A stretch of 64,000 nt of DNA, taken from assembly GCA_021234155.1 (NCBI GenBank), contig JAJEKV010000803.1, forward strand, positions 24,126 through 88,125, given 5' to 3'. Of the stretch, positions 35,616-46,309 are shown one piece after another. A program made the position numbers and the translations under genes. Position 1 is the stretch's first letter. Each line of letters starts with the position of its first letter. The notes under the pieces were generated by a model. It was not told where the DNA came from. It worked only from the letters and a program-made list of their open reading frames with translations, and did not search any database. This DNA comes from Isoetes taiwanensis. Lineage: Eukaryota > Streptophyta > Lycopodiopsida > Isoetales > Isoetaceae.

Positions 35616-36040
35616 AAAACCAGATTTGAATATGCCATTTGAAGTTTATATTACTGTTACTAAAAAGCTATAGGATTAGCCATTTTATGTGATAAGCATA
35701 CCATAGTGTTTGCAAGTAAACAATGGTCCGCTTCTAGAGGAGAGATATACCGTAATAGAAAAAGTGTTGCTGCCCTCATGTTTCTTATCAATAGGCAAGG
35801 ACACTTGCTTCTCAAGAGTCAAGTCCAAGTCTACATGAAGCAAAATCCAATGGGTCTATCTTGTTTGGTAAGGCAAACCAAGAAGCCAAAAATCCAAAGA
35901 TGGGCTTGTAAGTTGCAAAGTTATGATATTTCAGAAAAGAATTACATTTGGTACGAAGTCCTAGCCTTTATTTGCCTTATATTTTTTTTTGACCATGAAG
36001 ATGAGTTGGATATCGCCGACACTTCACTTGCAAAAGAGCT
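35600..36040 (+). pseudogene. Degenerate RNase H (tether-like) after RT, element C
   Basis: The region reads KPDLNMPFEVYITVTKK, IVFASKQWSAS, LMFLINRQGHLL, KQNPMG, KPKIQRWACKLQSYDI and FFDHEDELDIADTSLA. Compared with Gypsy RNase H, the Asp after the first beta strand is replaced (VYIT in place of a VDAS-type motif). The T-D-H-x-P motif is replaced by M-K-Q-N-P, while the helix with a Glu equivalent is retained in outline. It probably acts as a structural connection domain, not a nuclease. Confidence 0.72.
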
Positions 36041-36174
36041 CATGTAGAGGTAACTCCGTAAGATCAAGCCGATGGGGATGGCAACAACCTATTAGAGACT
36101 TTTTACAACATGGAATCATCTCTTCAAGCCTCACTTCAAACCAAAAAAGGAGACTCAAGGATAAATGCATAATT

Positions 36175-37335
36175 CAAGATGATAGACAATGTCTTGTGCA
36201 AAGTCAACCGAGATGGAGTCTTGTTGAGGTGTGAGGATGAAAGTGAGTCTGCTCTAATCATCGTGGAAATGCACAAAGGTATTTGTGGAGGGCATTTTGT
36301 TGGTGATACCACAACAAAAAGATTCTCGTGTCCGGATACTATTGGCCTACTGCTTTTTAAAGATTGTTATGAGATTATAAAGACATCAATGCCAAATCTT
36401 TTAGCAAAAGAATTTTACTTCCACCGCCCCTTAATCCCATCATATCTTCGTGGCCCTTTCAGATTTGGGGATTAGATTATATTGGCCCTATTAATCCTTC
36501 TTCCGCAGGTCAACATCAGCATATCATTGTGGCCACAGATTATTTTACTAAATGGGCGAAGTTATACCTTTGAGGCAAAGCTAATGCTGCCACAACCGCA
36601 AGATTTTTACATGAGTATGTTTGTTCCGTGTTTGGTATTCCTTTCAGTTGCATTCTCGATAGGGGCACGCCTTTGTTAATGAAGTTATTGCTAACTTGTT
36701 GGACATCTTGAAGGTCAAGCATACCAAAAGCTCCTCATACTATCCCCAAGGTAATGGACAAGCGGGAAGCCACTAACAAAGTGTTGAAAAATATCTTGCG
36801 TAAGACAATTGAGGTCAACAAGAGGGATTGGCATGTCAAAATAGTGGATGCACTTTGGGCTTATAGAGTCACTATCAAAACAACTACAAATCATACACCC
36901 TTCAATTTGGTTTATGGCATAGAGGCGCCTTTTACCAGTGGAACTCGAAGTTGCCTTCCCCGAGGTTAGCTCATAAACTATGCTTACCTTTTGAACATGC
37001 CTTGCAGGAAAGATTGATGCCTTGCTGCACCTAGATGAATATAGGATGGAGGCCGAGAATACTAATTTGCTGAAAAAGGCCAAAGATCCGGGCTGCATTC
37101 AAAGCCGCACATAGAATACTGTGGCACTTTTAGGGAAGGAGAACTTGTCCTCAAGTGGAATAAATCAAAAGAAGACTCACTGGCAAATTTGATAATATTT
37201 GGGAGGGACCCTTTGTGGTGCCGAATCGCAGTACCAACTCATATTGGCTACAAGAGGTTGCCTCAGAATGTTGTTACCAAATCCTATTAACACTTTGCAT
37301 TTGAAGAGGTATTGGGACCAGCATGCTTGCTTGTC
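36175..37335 (+). pseudogene. Integrase of element C
   Basis: Zinc-binding part: EMHKGICGGHFVGDTTTKR (frame 36179-36475), with the CHQC pair damaged near 36385. Core: LDYIGPI near 36475, FGIPF near 36640, INEVIANLLDILKVKHTKSS near 36680, GNGQ near 36750 and ALWAYRVTIKTTTNHTPFNL near 36850. C-terminal part ends NTLHLKRYWDQHAC near 37320. The catalytic Glu context (QAEATNK in B) is altered to GKREATNK by an indel at a CTG site. No chromodomain is present. Confidence 0.85.
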
Positions 37336-38114
37336 TCTCTTCTTTTTGCATTAGTAAAAAAAAGTAGGATTAGTATAATTAGACCTATTTAATTTTTGAG
37401 CATATTAGGTTGATAAGTTAACTTTATGATTGTAGGTTGAGTCGCCTTGAGGACAAGATGGATGATCTCAAGTAAAGGAATGATTACTAATGCTTTACCA
37501 AGTGCCATATGTGAGCATCCTTTTTCCATCTTTATTCACCGCCATAAGTGGTCCTACTATTCATTTAGACTTCTTACTCTTTTGTTTCATTCCCATAAAA
37601 GCACTATGCAAATCAGCCTTTACCACCAAAGCAGAGTTGCAAGTTTTGAGATTAACTAGTTTGTTTGTTTCCATGACAGTGCATCCTTTTTTCCATTTTC
37701 ATTCATCTGCCATAAGTAGTCTTGCCACTCATCTAAACTCCTTATTCTTGTTTTTCATTCCCTAAAAGAAAGCATTCTGCAATTCAGCTTCACCATCATA
37801 GGAGAGCTGCTCTTGAAAAGTTCAAGGAGGCACACATTCTTTTGTTTTGGCAAGACCTCAACAGCCACATCCACTTCACCCCTCACACACCTCATCCCCA
37901 TCATTATCCTATCATATTCATACTCATTTTCATTCTTTTTCACTCATCATATTCCACTCACATCCTTCCTCCATCATATTCACTCCTATTCCATCAACAC
38001 TTGCACACTACCACTACATCCTCTTTCTATCATAATTCTCACTCAAGCACCTTGATACAAGATTGAAGACCCTTTATGGGCTGAGGGACCAGCCATTCTT
38101 TTGTTTTATGTAGA
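37336..38114 (+). other. 3' untranslated part of element C
   Basis: Collinear with 27721-28378 plus 29867-30012 of element B. It includes the CA/TC-rich tract at 37850-38040 and GGGCTGAGGGACCAGCC near 38078 as a possible polypurine tract. Confidence 0.7.
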
Positions 38115-39886
38115 TGTTGCCCCCAAAGGGCAACATGCTAATTGTGTTCTATGCCTTCAAGTCAGGTTAAGTCATTTTGGAAGACTAGGTCAAAAGATTG
38201 GAAGAGCTTGGTAGTCAACATTGATATGGAGGTCAAAAGATGCTAACTTTCTAGGTCAACAAGTGTTCAAGCCAAAAGTTCACAAGAGGTACTCTATTTG
38301 GAATCAAATGCTTAGTTAAAGAATATGCTCTAGAAGAACTGGATTATGAAGTTTGGAATCATAGTTTGAAGATTGAAGTTATGAGTTTGGAAGACCCCAT
38401 GGTGTATAGTTTCTAATCTTTCCCTTTGCTCCACCCCCACTACTCCCATTTTAGTCTTTTTGGCTCAACATTGTTTTCATATCCATTGTTCATTCCCTTG
38501 CCATTATTGCTTTACCATAATTGCCATCTCCCTCAAATTCCCTATTGATTTCTTCAATGTGCCATTATCTTGCCTATTTCAAAACCAACTTAAGCCTTTG
38601 CCTTAGAAAAATATCATTTCTTTTTCCCTTATTTTTCCCTTGCCACCCCAATGGTCCCTCATAATTTCTTTTACCTTCATTCTTATTCCATCATATCTTG
38701 ATGGTATATTCCCAACCTTGCTAAAAATGCTTCAAAGATTCCCTATCTTCTTGCACGATGGGCAATCATTCCTATGGTAATTGGGCTACAATCTTCTTTA
38801 AGTATTTTATGGGTACAAGCTTTTGAACCATTGGCCAAGCTTTCAAAATGGCCTAATACAAAGATATACAGGGCATATTCCTAGAAAAATAATAAATCAT
38901 ATCGTTTAATTATGCAAAAATACAAATTAAGAACCCTAAAAATCGAACTGCGGCTCGAATCATGCCTTCCAGCTTCTATTCTCTCTCGAGACCATCCTAT
39001 TCTTGGATTCCGGAACTTAAGCAATAGAATAAGCCTAAATTTACTACCTAAAATCGAAAACCGAGATTCAAACTATATCTGTGGGAAACACAACCCGACA
39101 TTTTTCAAGGCCCGTATACTTTCGAGATCCTACATTGATCATTGCCGAGCAAGATCTGAACGATCCTTGAAGTTCCTGAGCTCTCCTCAATTGGATTTAC
39201 AAGATCTAGTTGACATTACTTTCAAAAATTACCTATTGACTTGTGATGATTATTTTCCCCTGATTAAAGCTATGAAGCATCCTTATATTCTGTTATCATG
39301 ATATATTTACTTCCATATCAATTTAAATTGATTGCCAAGTTGTCAAATCCATTTCTGATATTTTCCTTTACAATTCTTGCCATAAAATATTCTACAGAAA
39401 ATTTTCGTGTGTTTTCCAATCCTTTTGGCCCACTTGCCGCCTATTCTTAGGGCTTGTGTAAGCCAAGGAAGTTGAAAACATCCAAAAATACCACGTATAT
39501 CTCAAATTCAAAAAAATTGCTCTCGGGTTTGAACGGTTTTGACTGTATTTTGCCAAATCCAGTCACAAAAAATACTTTTACACATCCAAATGAGGATTTG
39601 ACAACTTGCCTCTCTTCCTTAGCACCAGTGCAACCTATTTGCTTTGGAAATTCTCAAAAAGATGATTGGCAACTTCAAATCTCAACTTCTGATCAGTGTT
39701 TTCCACATTTGACCTCTATTGACCAAATTTTGACCACACTTTGAGCTTGAATAACTCACAAATTAAGTTTCTGACTTGGTCAAAGGCTTTACTGTTGGTT
39801 ACCTACAACTTTCTTGACTAAGTCTACAGTGCCTGACTCAAGAAATCGATCTGCATCTCAACACCACAACTGCTTTGGCAAAGGTG
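38115..39886 (+). repeat. LTR4 (3' LTR of C, truncated)
   Basis: Starts TGTTGCCCCCAAAGGGCAAC and follows LTR3 closely until about ACTCAAGAAATCGAT and ATCTCAACACCACAA. It then stops abruptly at about 39886 and joins coding sequence of fragment D. The last about 180 bp of the LTR are missing. Confidence 0.87.
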
Positions 39887-40118
39887 GGATTGTTGTTTGG
39901 TAAGGCAACATGCAAGCCAAAGATTCAAAGATGGGCTTGTAAGTTGCAAAGTTATGATATTTCTATCAAAGAATTGCATTTAGTCAGGAATGCAAGTCTT
40001 TATTTGCTTTATATAATCTTTGACCATGAAGATGAGTTGGATGTTACTGATACTTCACTTGCAATAGCACATTCGAAAGAAATACAAGAAGATCAAGCTC
40101 ATGGCAGCTGGCAGTAGC
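39886..40118 (+). pseudogene. Degenerate RNase H end, fragment D
   Basis: The readable frame has GLLFGKATCKPKIQ, RWACKLQSYDISIKELHLV and FDHEDELDVTDTSLA, corresponding to the C-terminal half of the post-RT domain of A, B and C. Confidence 0.75.
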
Positions 40119-40144
40119 CTATTAGAAACTTCTTGCAGCATGGA

Positions 40145-41360
40145 ATGATATCTTCAAAGGCTCAAGGAAAAATGTAAGCAATTTAGGCTGATTGATGGTG
40201 TTTTGTGTAAAGTCAACAGGGATGGAGTTTTGCTGAGGTGTGTGGATGAAGAAGAGGCTGCTATGATCATCAAAGAAATGCACTAAGGTATTTGTGGGGG
40301 ACACTTTACTTGAGACACCACAGCAAAGAAGATACTCAGGTTTGGATACTATTGGCCTACTGTTTTTGAAGATTGTTATGACATTATAAAGACCTGTCAT
40401 CAATGCCAAATCTCTGGCAAGAGGATTCTTCTTCCAGTTGCTCTAAACACCATTGTATCTCCAGAACAATTTCCGATTTGGGGGCTTGATAATATTGGTC
40501 CCATTAACCCTCCCTCTGCAGGCCAACATCAGCACATTATTATGGCCACATACTACTTCACTTAATGGGTTGAGGCTATACCTTTGAAGCAAGCAAATGC
40601 TGCTACAACAGCAAGGTTCTTGCATGAATATGTGTGTGCCAGGTTTGGTATCCCCTTTAAGTTGCATTCTAATAGGGGCATATCTTTTATTAATGAGGTC
40701 ATTGCTAACTTCTTGAGCATTCTCAAGGTCAAACACACAAAGATCTTCGTACTATCCACAATGTAATGGACAAGCTGAATCTACTAACAAAGTTTTGAAG
40801 AGCATTTTGCAGAAAATAGTTGAAGGAAACAAGAGAGATTGGCATATCAAAATAGTGAATGCACTTTGGGCTTGTAGAGTCACCATCAAGGCAGCCACCA
40901 ATCACGCACCCTTCAATCTAGTTTATGGCAGATGTTCTTCCAATAGAGCTTGAACTGCCATCTCTGAGGTTAGCTCATAAGTTATGTTTGCCTTTTGAAA
41001 ATGCTTTGCAAGAAAGATTGGATGCACTGCTGCACTTAGATGAGTATAGATTGGAGGTTGAAAATGCCAACTTGCTAAAGAAAGCCAAGGATCTAGCTGC
41101 ATTCAAAGTTGCTCATAGGATACAAGGCACTTTCAAGAAAGAAGAACTTGTCCTCAAGTGGAATAAAGCAAAAGAAGAATCAGCTGGTAAGTTTCATAAT
41201 CTTTGGAAAGGACCTTATGTGGTGCTAGGATCTACAGGTACCAACTCTTATTGACTGAAAGAGGTAGCTTCAGACGTATCATTGCCAAATCCTATCAACA
41301 CCTTGCACTTGAAGAGGTATTGGGACCAGCATGCTTGCTTGTCCCTCTTTCTGCCTTAAA
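40145..41360 (+). pseudogene. Integrase of fragment D
   Basis: The zinc-binding part carries an EMH*GICGGHF block with a stop, and CHQCQISGKRI near 40395. The core has LDNIGPI near 40490, ANAATTARFLHEYVCARFGI near 40590, LHSNRG near 40660 and a QAE(S)TNKVLKSILQK equivalent near 40775. The second catalytic Asp is Asn here (HSNRG where family members have HSDRG). The frame 40925-41254 runs from LPIELELPSLRLAHKLCLPF to LVLKWNKAKEESAGKFHNLW. A Trp-to-stop change lies near 41252. Decay is by substitutions, unlike copy C. Confidence 0.85.
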
Positions 41361-41450
41361 AAAGCTCATCAATTGTGTGTTAGAAGTAGTATTAGTTAGT
41401 TTCCTTTTATTCTCGCATGAACTTGTTGTTCTGGTAAGTTAGTTGTATCT

Positions 41451-43635
41451 TTGTAGCAGGCTGAATTGATCAGAAGGCAGTACCAAGTAATTCAAGAAGA
41501 AAAATATTTGCTAATGCTTCTACATGCAGGTTCATTTGCTGTTTGCCAAGTCAGGACCATCACCATTTAGCCCTTGCTTCCTCAATTTTCCATTTGAAGG
41601 GCCCTAACAGCCCTCATTTCTGCTAAGTAATCTTGGATTATCAGGCCTATTGTGGAGCCTATGTTTTTAGTTATTATTATTAATGAAAATATAAATATCT
41701 TGCCTACCAAAAATAAATAAATAAAAAATAAGTGATATGATTTTAATAATGATATTGCATGCCATTGCCCAAGCCATTATATATGCCTAGTTCAGACCTC
41801 AGACCTCGAAAAGCCGGCTAACCCAATAAAATCAAGATGAAAAAGAAACACCGTATTTAAAATAACCAAGATACTATATACCCTTGCCCAAGCCATTATG
41901 AATGCCTTGATCAGACCTTACCTCGGAAAGCCCACTAACCCAATAAAATCAAGATGATTAAGTTTGCACAATTTGTTTCTATTGTGGGAGGGTATTCTCG
42001 CAATGGTTGGGAAGATGATTTTCGTATTGTATTGTATTTAAGACCGCATTTTTACACTAACTCTATTTCAAGGTAATGTTTAGGGTTTCCTCGGCCATGG
42101 TACGAATAATTTTTGGTATGTGGATAAGATTTTTTTTTTTTTTTTTTTTTGGCATGCGGCTTTCACGTTCTTGCTTTGAAGTCTCTGGCTACATTGTTTT
42201 AAATCAGTAAGACAGGAGTTTCAGGAGATCCTTTTGTTGTAAATGCTCCAATTCTTATGTGGTAGTTTATCTGGCTATTCAGAGGTAGATTTAATCCGTT
42301 TGGAATGTTTTTTGATAAGCTCCTGGTGCGGGTCGCATGGCCTGGGGGTTCGATTCCTCAAAGCGTTTTGCAAAAATACGTTATTTGTTACAAGTTTTGA
42401 TCTTCTGTTCGATATTTGTAAAAATACTTTGCGGTGTTCGGATATTTGTAAAAATACGTTAGGTGTTCCTCGCTTTTTCTATTCTGGGGCTTTATTGAAT
42501 TTTTTCTGAAATAATAGGAATAGAACAAGGTTTTCTGAATCCAAAAATGGAGTCTGTCTGTGGGCGAGGGGTCTGTCTGTTAGCATGTCATTGCTTCTAA
42601 TATACAGCGTGGATCCAGGGGAGGACCATGGTGGGGCAGACAATCTCTATCTCTCTTTTTGCCGTGCACAGCCTCTATCTCAGTTCTCTGTTTTCTCAAT
42701 TCTCACTATTATTATCCACATATGCTTTTTGTATTATTAACAACTTATGAGTTTTGTTCTTAAGGTGATCTTTAGCATATCTCGAGCATCATACCAAATC
42801 AATGGCTAATATCTTTTTGCCAAAAAAATGTTTGGCACTTTCTAAGGTAAATTTCAAACATGTAAACATATAATTTCACCATGAACCATTGCATATGACC
42901 ATGATATTCACATCAAAGCCTCTGTACATTACCAACTCCTAGCAGGCACATACGTTCATCCAGAATGATCCCGGGCACAACCATCCTATGGACTCTCACT
43001 TTCAGTCTGGCTGCTCTACGGACATTCATACCTCTAACAAGATACACCAAAGAAAGCAAAGATGACAACCCTCTCAAACCAGGCAGCTAATATCCACCAC
43101 TTATATGGGAACAAAACAGAGATGGCAGACCCAGGCATCCAAAGACCAAAGCAAAGCCAAAATCAAATGCCATCCACAAACTTCCAATGTTTGAGTTTTC
43201 CACTTATATGGGAACAAAACAAAAATGGCACAGACGACAAGAACAACTCTCCACATCAGTTGCATGAAGAGCCGGAGAGTAAAGCAAAGCCACAGGAGTT
43301 TTCCACACGACTGTACCACATAAACCAGAGAAAGACTAATCCACAACTTTGGCGCTCGCGTAGCACTCCCTCTTCCCGATTCGACCGGCATGCAACAACC
43401 CGATGTCTTGCATTTCCATATTCAAACTTTCCATCTGCCCTAAAAACTTCAATCACTTTCCTTCAATGACAACTAAACGCCATTAAGCTGCTCAAATTGC
43501 TCAAAATATATGCTTTCCAATACTATACCGTGCTGAAATCTTAGCCCATACCATTGCCACAAGCACCTCTCAAAATACCGAACTCAAATATTGGAAGTTT
43601 ATGCAGTCTCTTTGGTTGTGTATTAATAACTTAAA
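41451..43635. other. Gene-poor stretch with small duplications
   Basis: A tandem pair lies at about 41755-41960 (GCCCAAGCCATTAT and CTAACCCAATAAAATCAAGA in each unit). A poly(T) run of about 24 is at 42131. A TTTGTAAAAATAC motif is repeated at 42370-42460. No coding similarity recognised. Confidence 0.55.
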
Positions 43636-43689
43636 TGGTTGTTTTGCAAGGCAAGAGTTTTTGAGAAACAAAAGACATTGGCAATGAGG

Positions 43690-43800
43690 ATGAGGTGGGA
43701 ATTGTGCTTGGCAATCCCTTTTGTTGTTTGTCTACTTCTATTTTGGTGGGAATTGCGCTTGGCAGTCCTTTTTGTTGGTTGTCTACTTCTATTTTGGTGT
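43690..43800 (+). repeat. 52-bp tandem duplication
   Basis: GGGAATTGTGCTTGGCAATC and GGGAATTGCGCTTGGCAGTC head two adjacent units, each ending TGTCTACTTCTATTTTGGTG. Confidence 0.9.
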
Positions 43801-43811
43801 GACGATCATGT

Positions 43812-44022
43812 GAATAGAGAGGTCTGATGCTATGCTGTCGAGCTCATCACATGCCATCTGTTTAAAACCTTTGGGTTTGGATGTAAATAATATTTACGAC
43901 AGAATGTGAATAGAGAGGTCTAATGCTATGTGAATAGAGAGTTTTGATGCTATGTCGTCCAACTCATCACATGCCATCTGTTTAAAACCTTTGGATTTGG
44001 TTGTAAATAATATGTACGACAA
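43812..44022 (+). repeat. About 115-bp tandem duplication
   Basis: Both units contain CTCATCACATGCCATCTGTT, TAAAACCTTTGG and TGTAAATAATAT, with short extra copies of GTGAATAGAGAG between them. Confidence 0.88.
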
Positions 44023-44159
44023 TGTGATACATTTTGAAACCATTGGTTCTTGTTCATTCCATGTGCACCATTGAAAGTTTCGTTGGGGTTTAAAATTTTG
44101 AACCTTTGATTTGGAAAGAATATTTTCAATAGCTCAAAATAAAAGATGGAAACACAAGA

Positions 44160-44700
44160 TTTAACCAAGACCCTACCAAACCAAAACTCAAATCGTCAAG
44201 ACCCTCCGAAACTCCCCTTTCCCACTAGCTCCAAGTCTTATATTTCAACTAATGAGATTTTAATGGATCATTGCCACAAAAGGGTCGTCGTTCAAATATT
44301 AGTCAAAACTAATTCTATAACAATGACAAAAGCAACGATTTGCTTGACAATAGGAACATTGAAATGGAAGCATGGAAGAAACAAAAGATGCAAAAAAAAT
44401 AATGTCAAATTCAAAAAGAACCAAAAGAAACCCTAGACAAAAAACCAAAACTCAAATCGTCAAAAGACCCTCCGAAACTCGCCCTTTCCCTTTCTAGCTC
44501 AAGTCTTATATTTCAACTAATGGATCATTGCCACAAAGGGTTTTAAAACCAAAATCATAGTACATTACATTAATTCACGTTCAAAGTTTTTAATCATATT
44601 AGTCAAAACTAATCCTACAACAATGACAAAATATTGAAGGAAATCTTAAAGAAACGTCTTGCTTGACAATTTAGGGACATTGAAATGGAAGCATGGAAGA
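44160..44700 (+). repeat. About 270-bp direct duplication
   Basis: The 44172-44375 and 44442-44705 segments share CCAAAACTCAAATCGTCAA, AAGTCTTATATTTCAACTAA, ATTAGTCAAAACTAAT and GACATTGAAATGGAAGCATGG-like blocks in the same order. The second copy has extra sequence inside. Confidence 0.88.
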
Positions 44701-44754
44701 AACAACTCTCAAGACGCCCAACAAATATATACAAGACGCTAAACCATAAACAAA

Positions 44755-45286
44755 TCAGCCAGAGATGTCAATTCTCTTTGGCTCTGGCTTACCAATCTCA
44801 TACTTTGGAACAATAACAGTCAACACACCATGATCAATCTTAGCTTGAATCTCATCAATCTTAGCATTTTCAGGCAAAATGAAGCTACGAGAGAAAGCGC
44901 CACGGGTACGTTCAACACGGTGAAAAGTGAGAGTATCCTGGTGCTCTTCTTTACGGCGCTCACCACTGATCTGCAAAACACGACCATCATGGACGTCGAC
45001 TTTGACCTCGTCTTTGCGGAGACCTGGGAAAAAAGAAGGGGGAGGGGGGTAAATGACGGGGGTAAAAAAGAGGGAGGAGGGGGGAAAGCGGGGGAGGAAA
45101 ACAACCAGGGAGGTCGGCGTGGAAGATGTGGGCCTCTGGAGTTTCGAGCCAGTCGACGCGGGTGTTGGCCACGGCCCTGGCCTCGCTCATGGTGCGCGGG
45201 TCGAACAGGCTGCTGCCCCCAACCATCCTCGATACCGGATCCCATAACGCCATGTTGCTTGTCGGATCAAACGGAGTTAACGCCAT
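44755..45286 (-). CDS. Class I cytosolic small heat-shock protein (HSP20)
   Basis: Two exons (45286-45106 and 45023-44755) splice to 149 codons. The N-terminal arm has ALWDPV and a VANTRVDWLETPEAH block. The alpha-crystallin domain runs from about residue 45 with HIFHADLPGLRKDEVKVDV, DGRVLQISGER and FILPENAKIDEIQAKIDHGV. The C-terminal tail ends KRIDISG. That order and the V-L-T-V block are diagnostic of class I cytosolic sHSPs, ATP-independent chaperones that form oligomers and hold unfolding proteins. An I-x-I-type anchor is visible as IDI near the end. The ATG at 45286 gives the usual short class I N terminus. No stop or frameshift was found, so this is the one gene that looks functional. 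An intron in a class I gene is unusual, as most characterised ones lack introns. Confidence 0.93.
45024..45105 (-). other. Intron of the HSP20 gene (82 bp)
   Basis: The minus strand reads CCTG|GTTGTTTTCC at the donor and TTTTTTCCCAG|GTCTCC at the acceptor. Splicing joins DLPG to LRKDEV exactly at the conserved DLPGLKKEEV-type block. The intron is almost entirely pyrimidines on the minus strand. Confidence 0.85.
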
Positions 45287-45328
45287 TTTTCTTCTTCCCT
45301 TCTGCCCCCCTCCCTCCCTCCCTTTCCC

Positions 45329-45358
45329 TTATATCCTCGCCCTCCCTCATCCCACGTG
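45329..45358 (-). promoter_or_regulatory. TATA-like element and G-box upstream of HSP20
   Basis: GATATAA on the minus strand (45329-45335) lies about 45 bp before the ATG, and CACGTG lies at 45353-45358. No convincing alternating GAA/TTC heat-shock element was found by reading up to 45.7 kb. Confidence 0.35.
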
Positions 45359-45954
45359 GCTTTGCATGCCTGATTTTTTGCCATAGCCGATCCCATAACG
45401 CCATGTCCCCCACGCCTCCCACAATCTATTTTGCCCTATCCGAGGACATCTCTGCATCTCTGAAACTTGGCTGCTTATCTCTGCATCTCTCTGCGACTTG
45501 TGTTTTGGGGCTTCATCTGCATCTCTGATTCGGTGCTTCACCCCAGGTTCGTTGCCCATGATGCTTTCTATTGTTTCTTCCTAAGAAGCCCTCATTCAAT
45601 CGATAGTTTGGAAGTTGTTCATGCAAAAACAGAGGTCTTTTGGTACAGTTCAAGAGGAAACAGAGGTCTTTCTTTCTACACATAAAACCGAGCAGAGGTC
45701 TTTGTTGTGGGATAGATGAAGCCAAAATAGAGGTTTTGTTGGTACAGATGAAGCAGAAATAGATTAGTTCCTTACTTGTAACTCCAAACAATTCTGAACA
45801 AAGCAGGAACCTGCTCGGACAAGTGGTTAAGTGAGGTCAACCTCCTCCTCTCATAGATCATGCAAAAAAAACCCTCTCGGCCTGCTGGCCTCAGAGTGTT
45901 ATTTTGCAGGTTCTCCTCTTATCTTACTCGCTGTTCTTCGTCCCGATGGCTTAA

Positions 45955-46060
45955 CATGCCGAAATTTCAACCACCTTGAAATTTCGGCCCTTTTCAACTA
46001 GTTTTTTCACGGCGAAATTCTTTGCTGACATCCTGTTGGCGTTTTGGGCGGCGCCGCCTC
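45955..46060 (-). repeat. Palindrome-bearing repeat, copy 1
   Basis: 45958-45988 is a perfect hairpin with 13-bp arms (GCCGAAATTTCAA) and a 5-base loop. Together with the next about 70 bp it resembles 50203-50300 in the same orientation. Confidence 0.7.
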
Positions 46061-46309
46061 CTAAGCCTGTTTCTACACAACGCCTGTTACTCCCAAGCAG
46101 TGTTAAAATTTGACGGCTTTCTAATGGTTTTCTAATGACAGGCAAAATAATTTTATGCCTTTCGCATGACAGAAAGTTCTTAAAATCCAACCTTTCAAAT
46201 GCCAGACAAAAATTTAAAATGACAGAATCCAAGTTTTTAGTCAAAAAAATATAGAAAAAATATCCATTTGTAATAATTTGCATTATAACTCAAAGAAGAG
46301 TACATAAAT

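Larger units (their letters stand above)
30013..39886 (+). mobile_element. Ty3/Gypsy LTR element C (Tat-like)
   Basis: LTR3 (30013-31981), about 6.1 kb internal sequence with gag, protease, RNase H, RT, degenerate RNase H and integrase, then LTR4, which is cut short. LTR3 and LTR4 are very similar, differing mostly by short indels, so insertion looks recent relative to A. A full element would be about 10 kb. The frame is broken many times, with breaks enriched at CAG/CTG positions. Confidence 0.88.
39886..41450 (+). mobile_element. Gypsy fragment D (RNase H remnant, integrase, 3' part)
   Basis: A diverged subfamily copy starting inside the degenerate RNase H and continuing through integrase. 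It lacks its own 5' part and LTRs as far as can be seen. Its style (few indels, several point-mutation stops) matches the left end of B at 23.9-24.96 kb, so the two may be the ends of one element. Confidence 0.75.

Noticed and set aside
44830-45528. 232-codon plus-strand frame over the HSP20 gene
   Set aside because: Antisense shadow of the HSP20 exons and its pyrimidine-rich intron.
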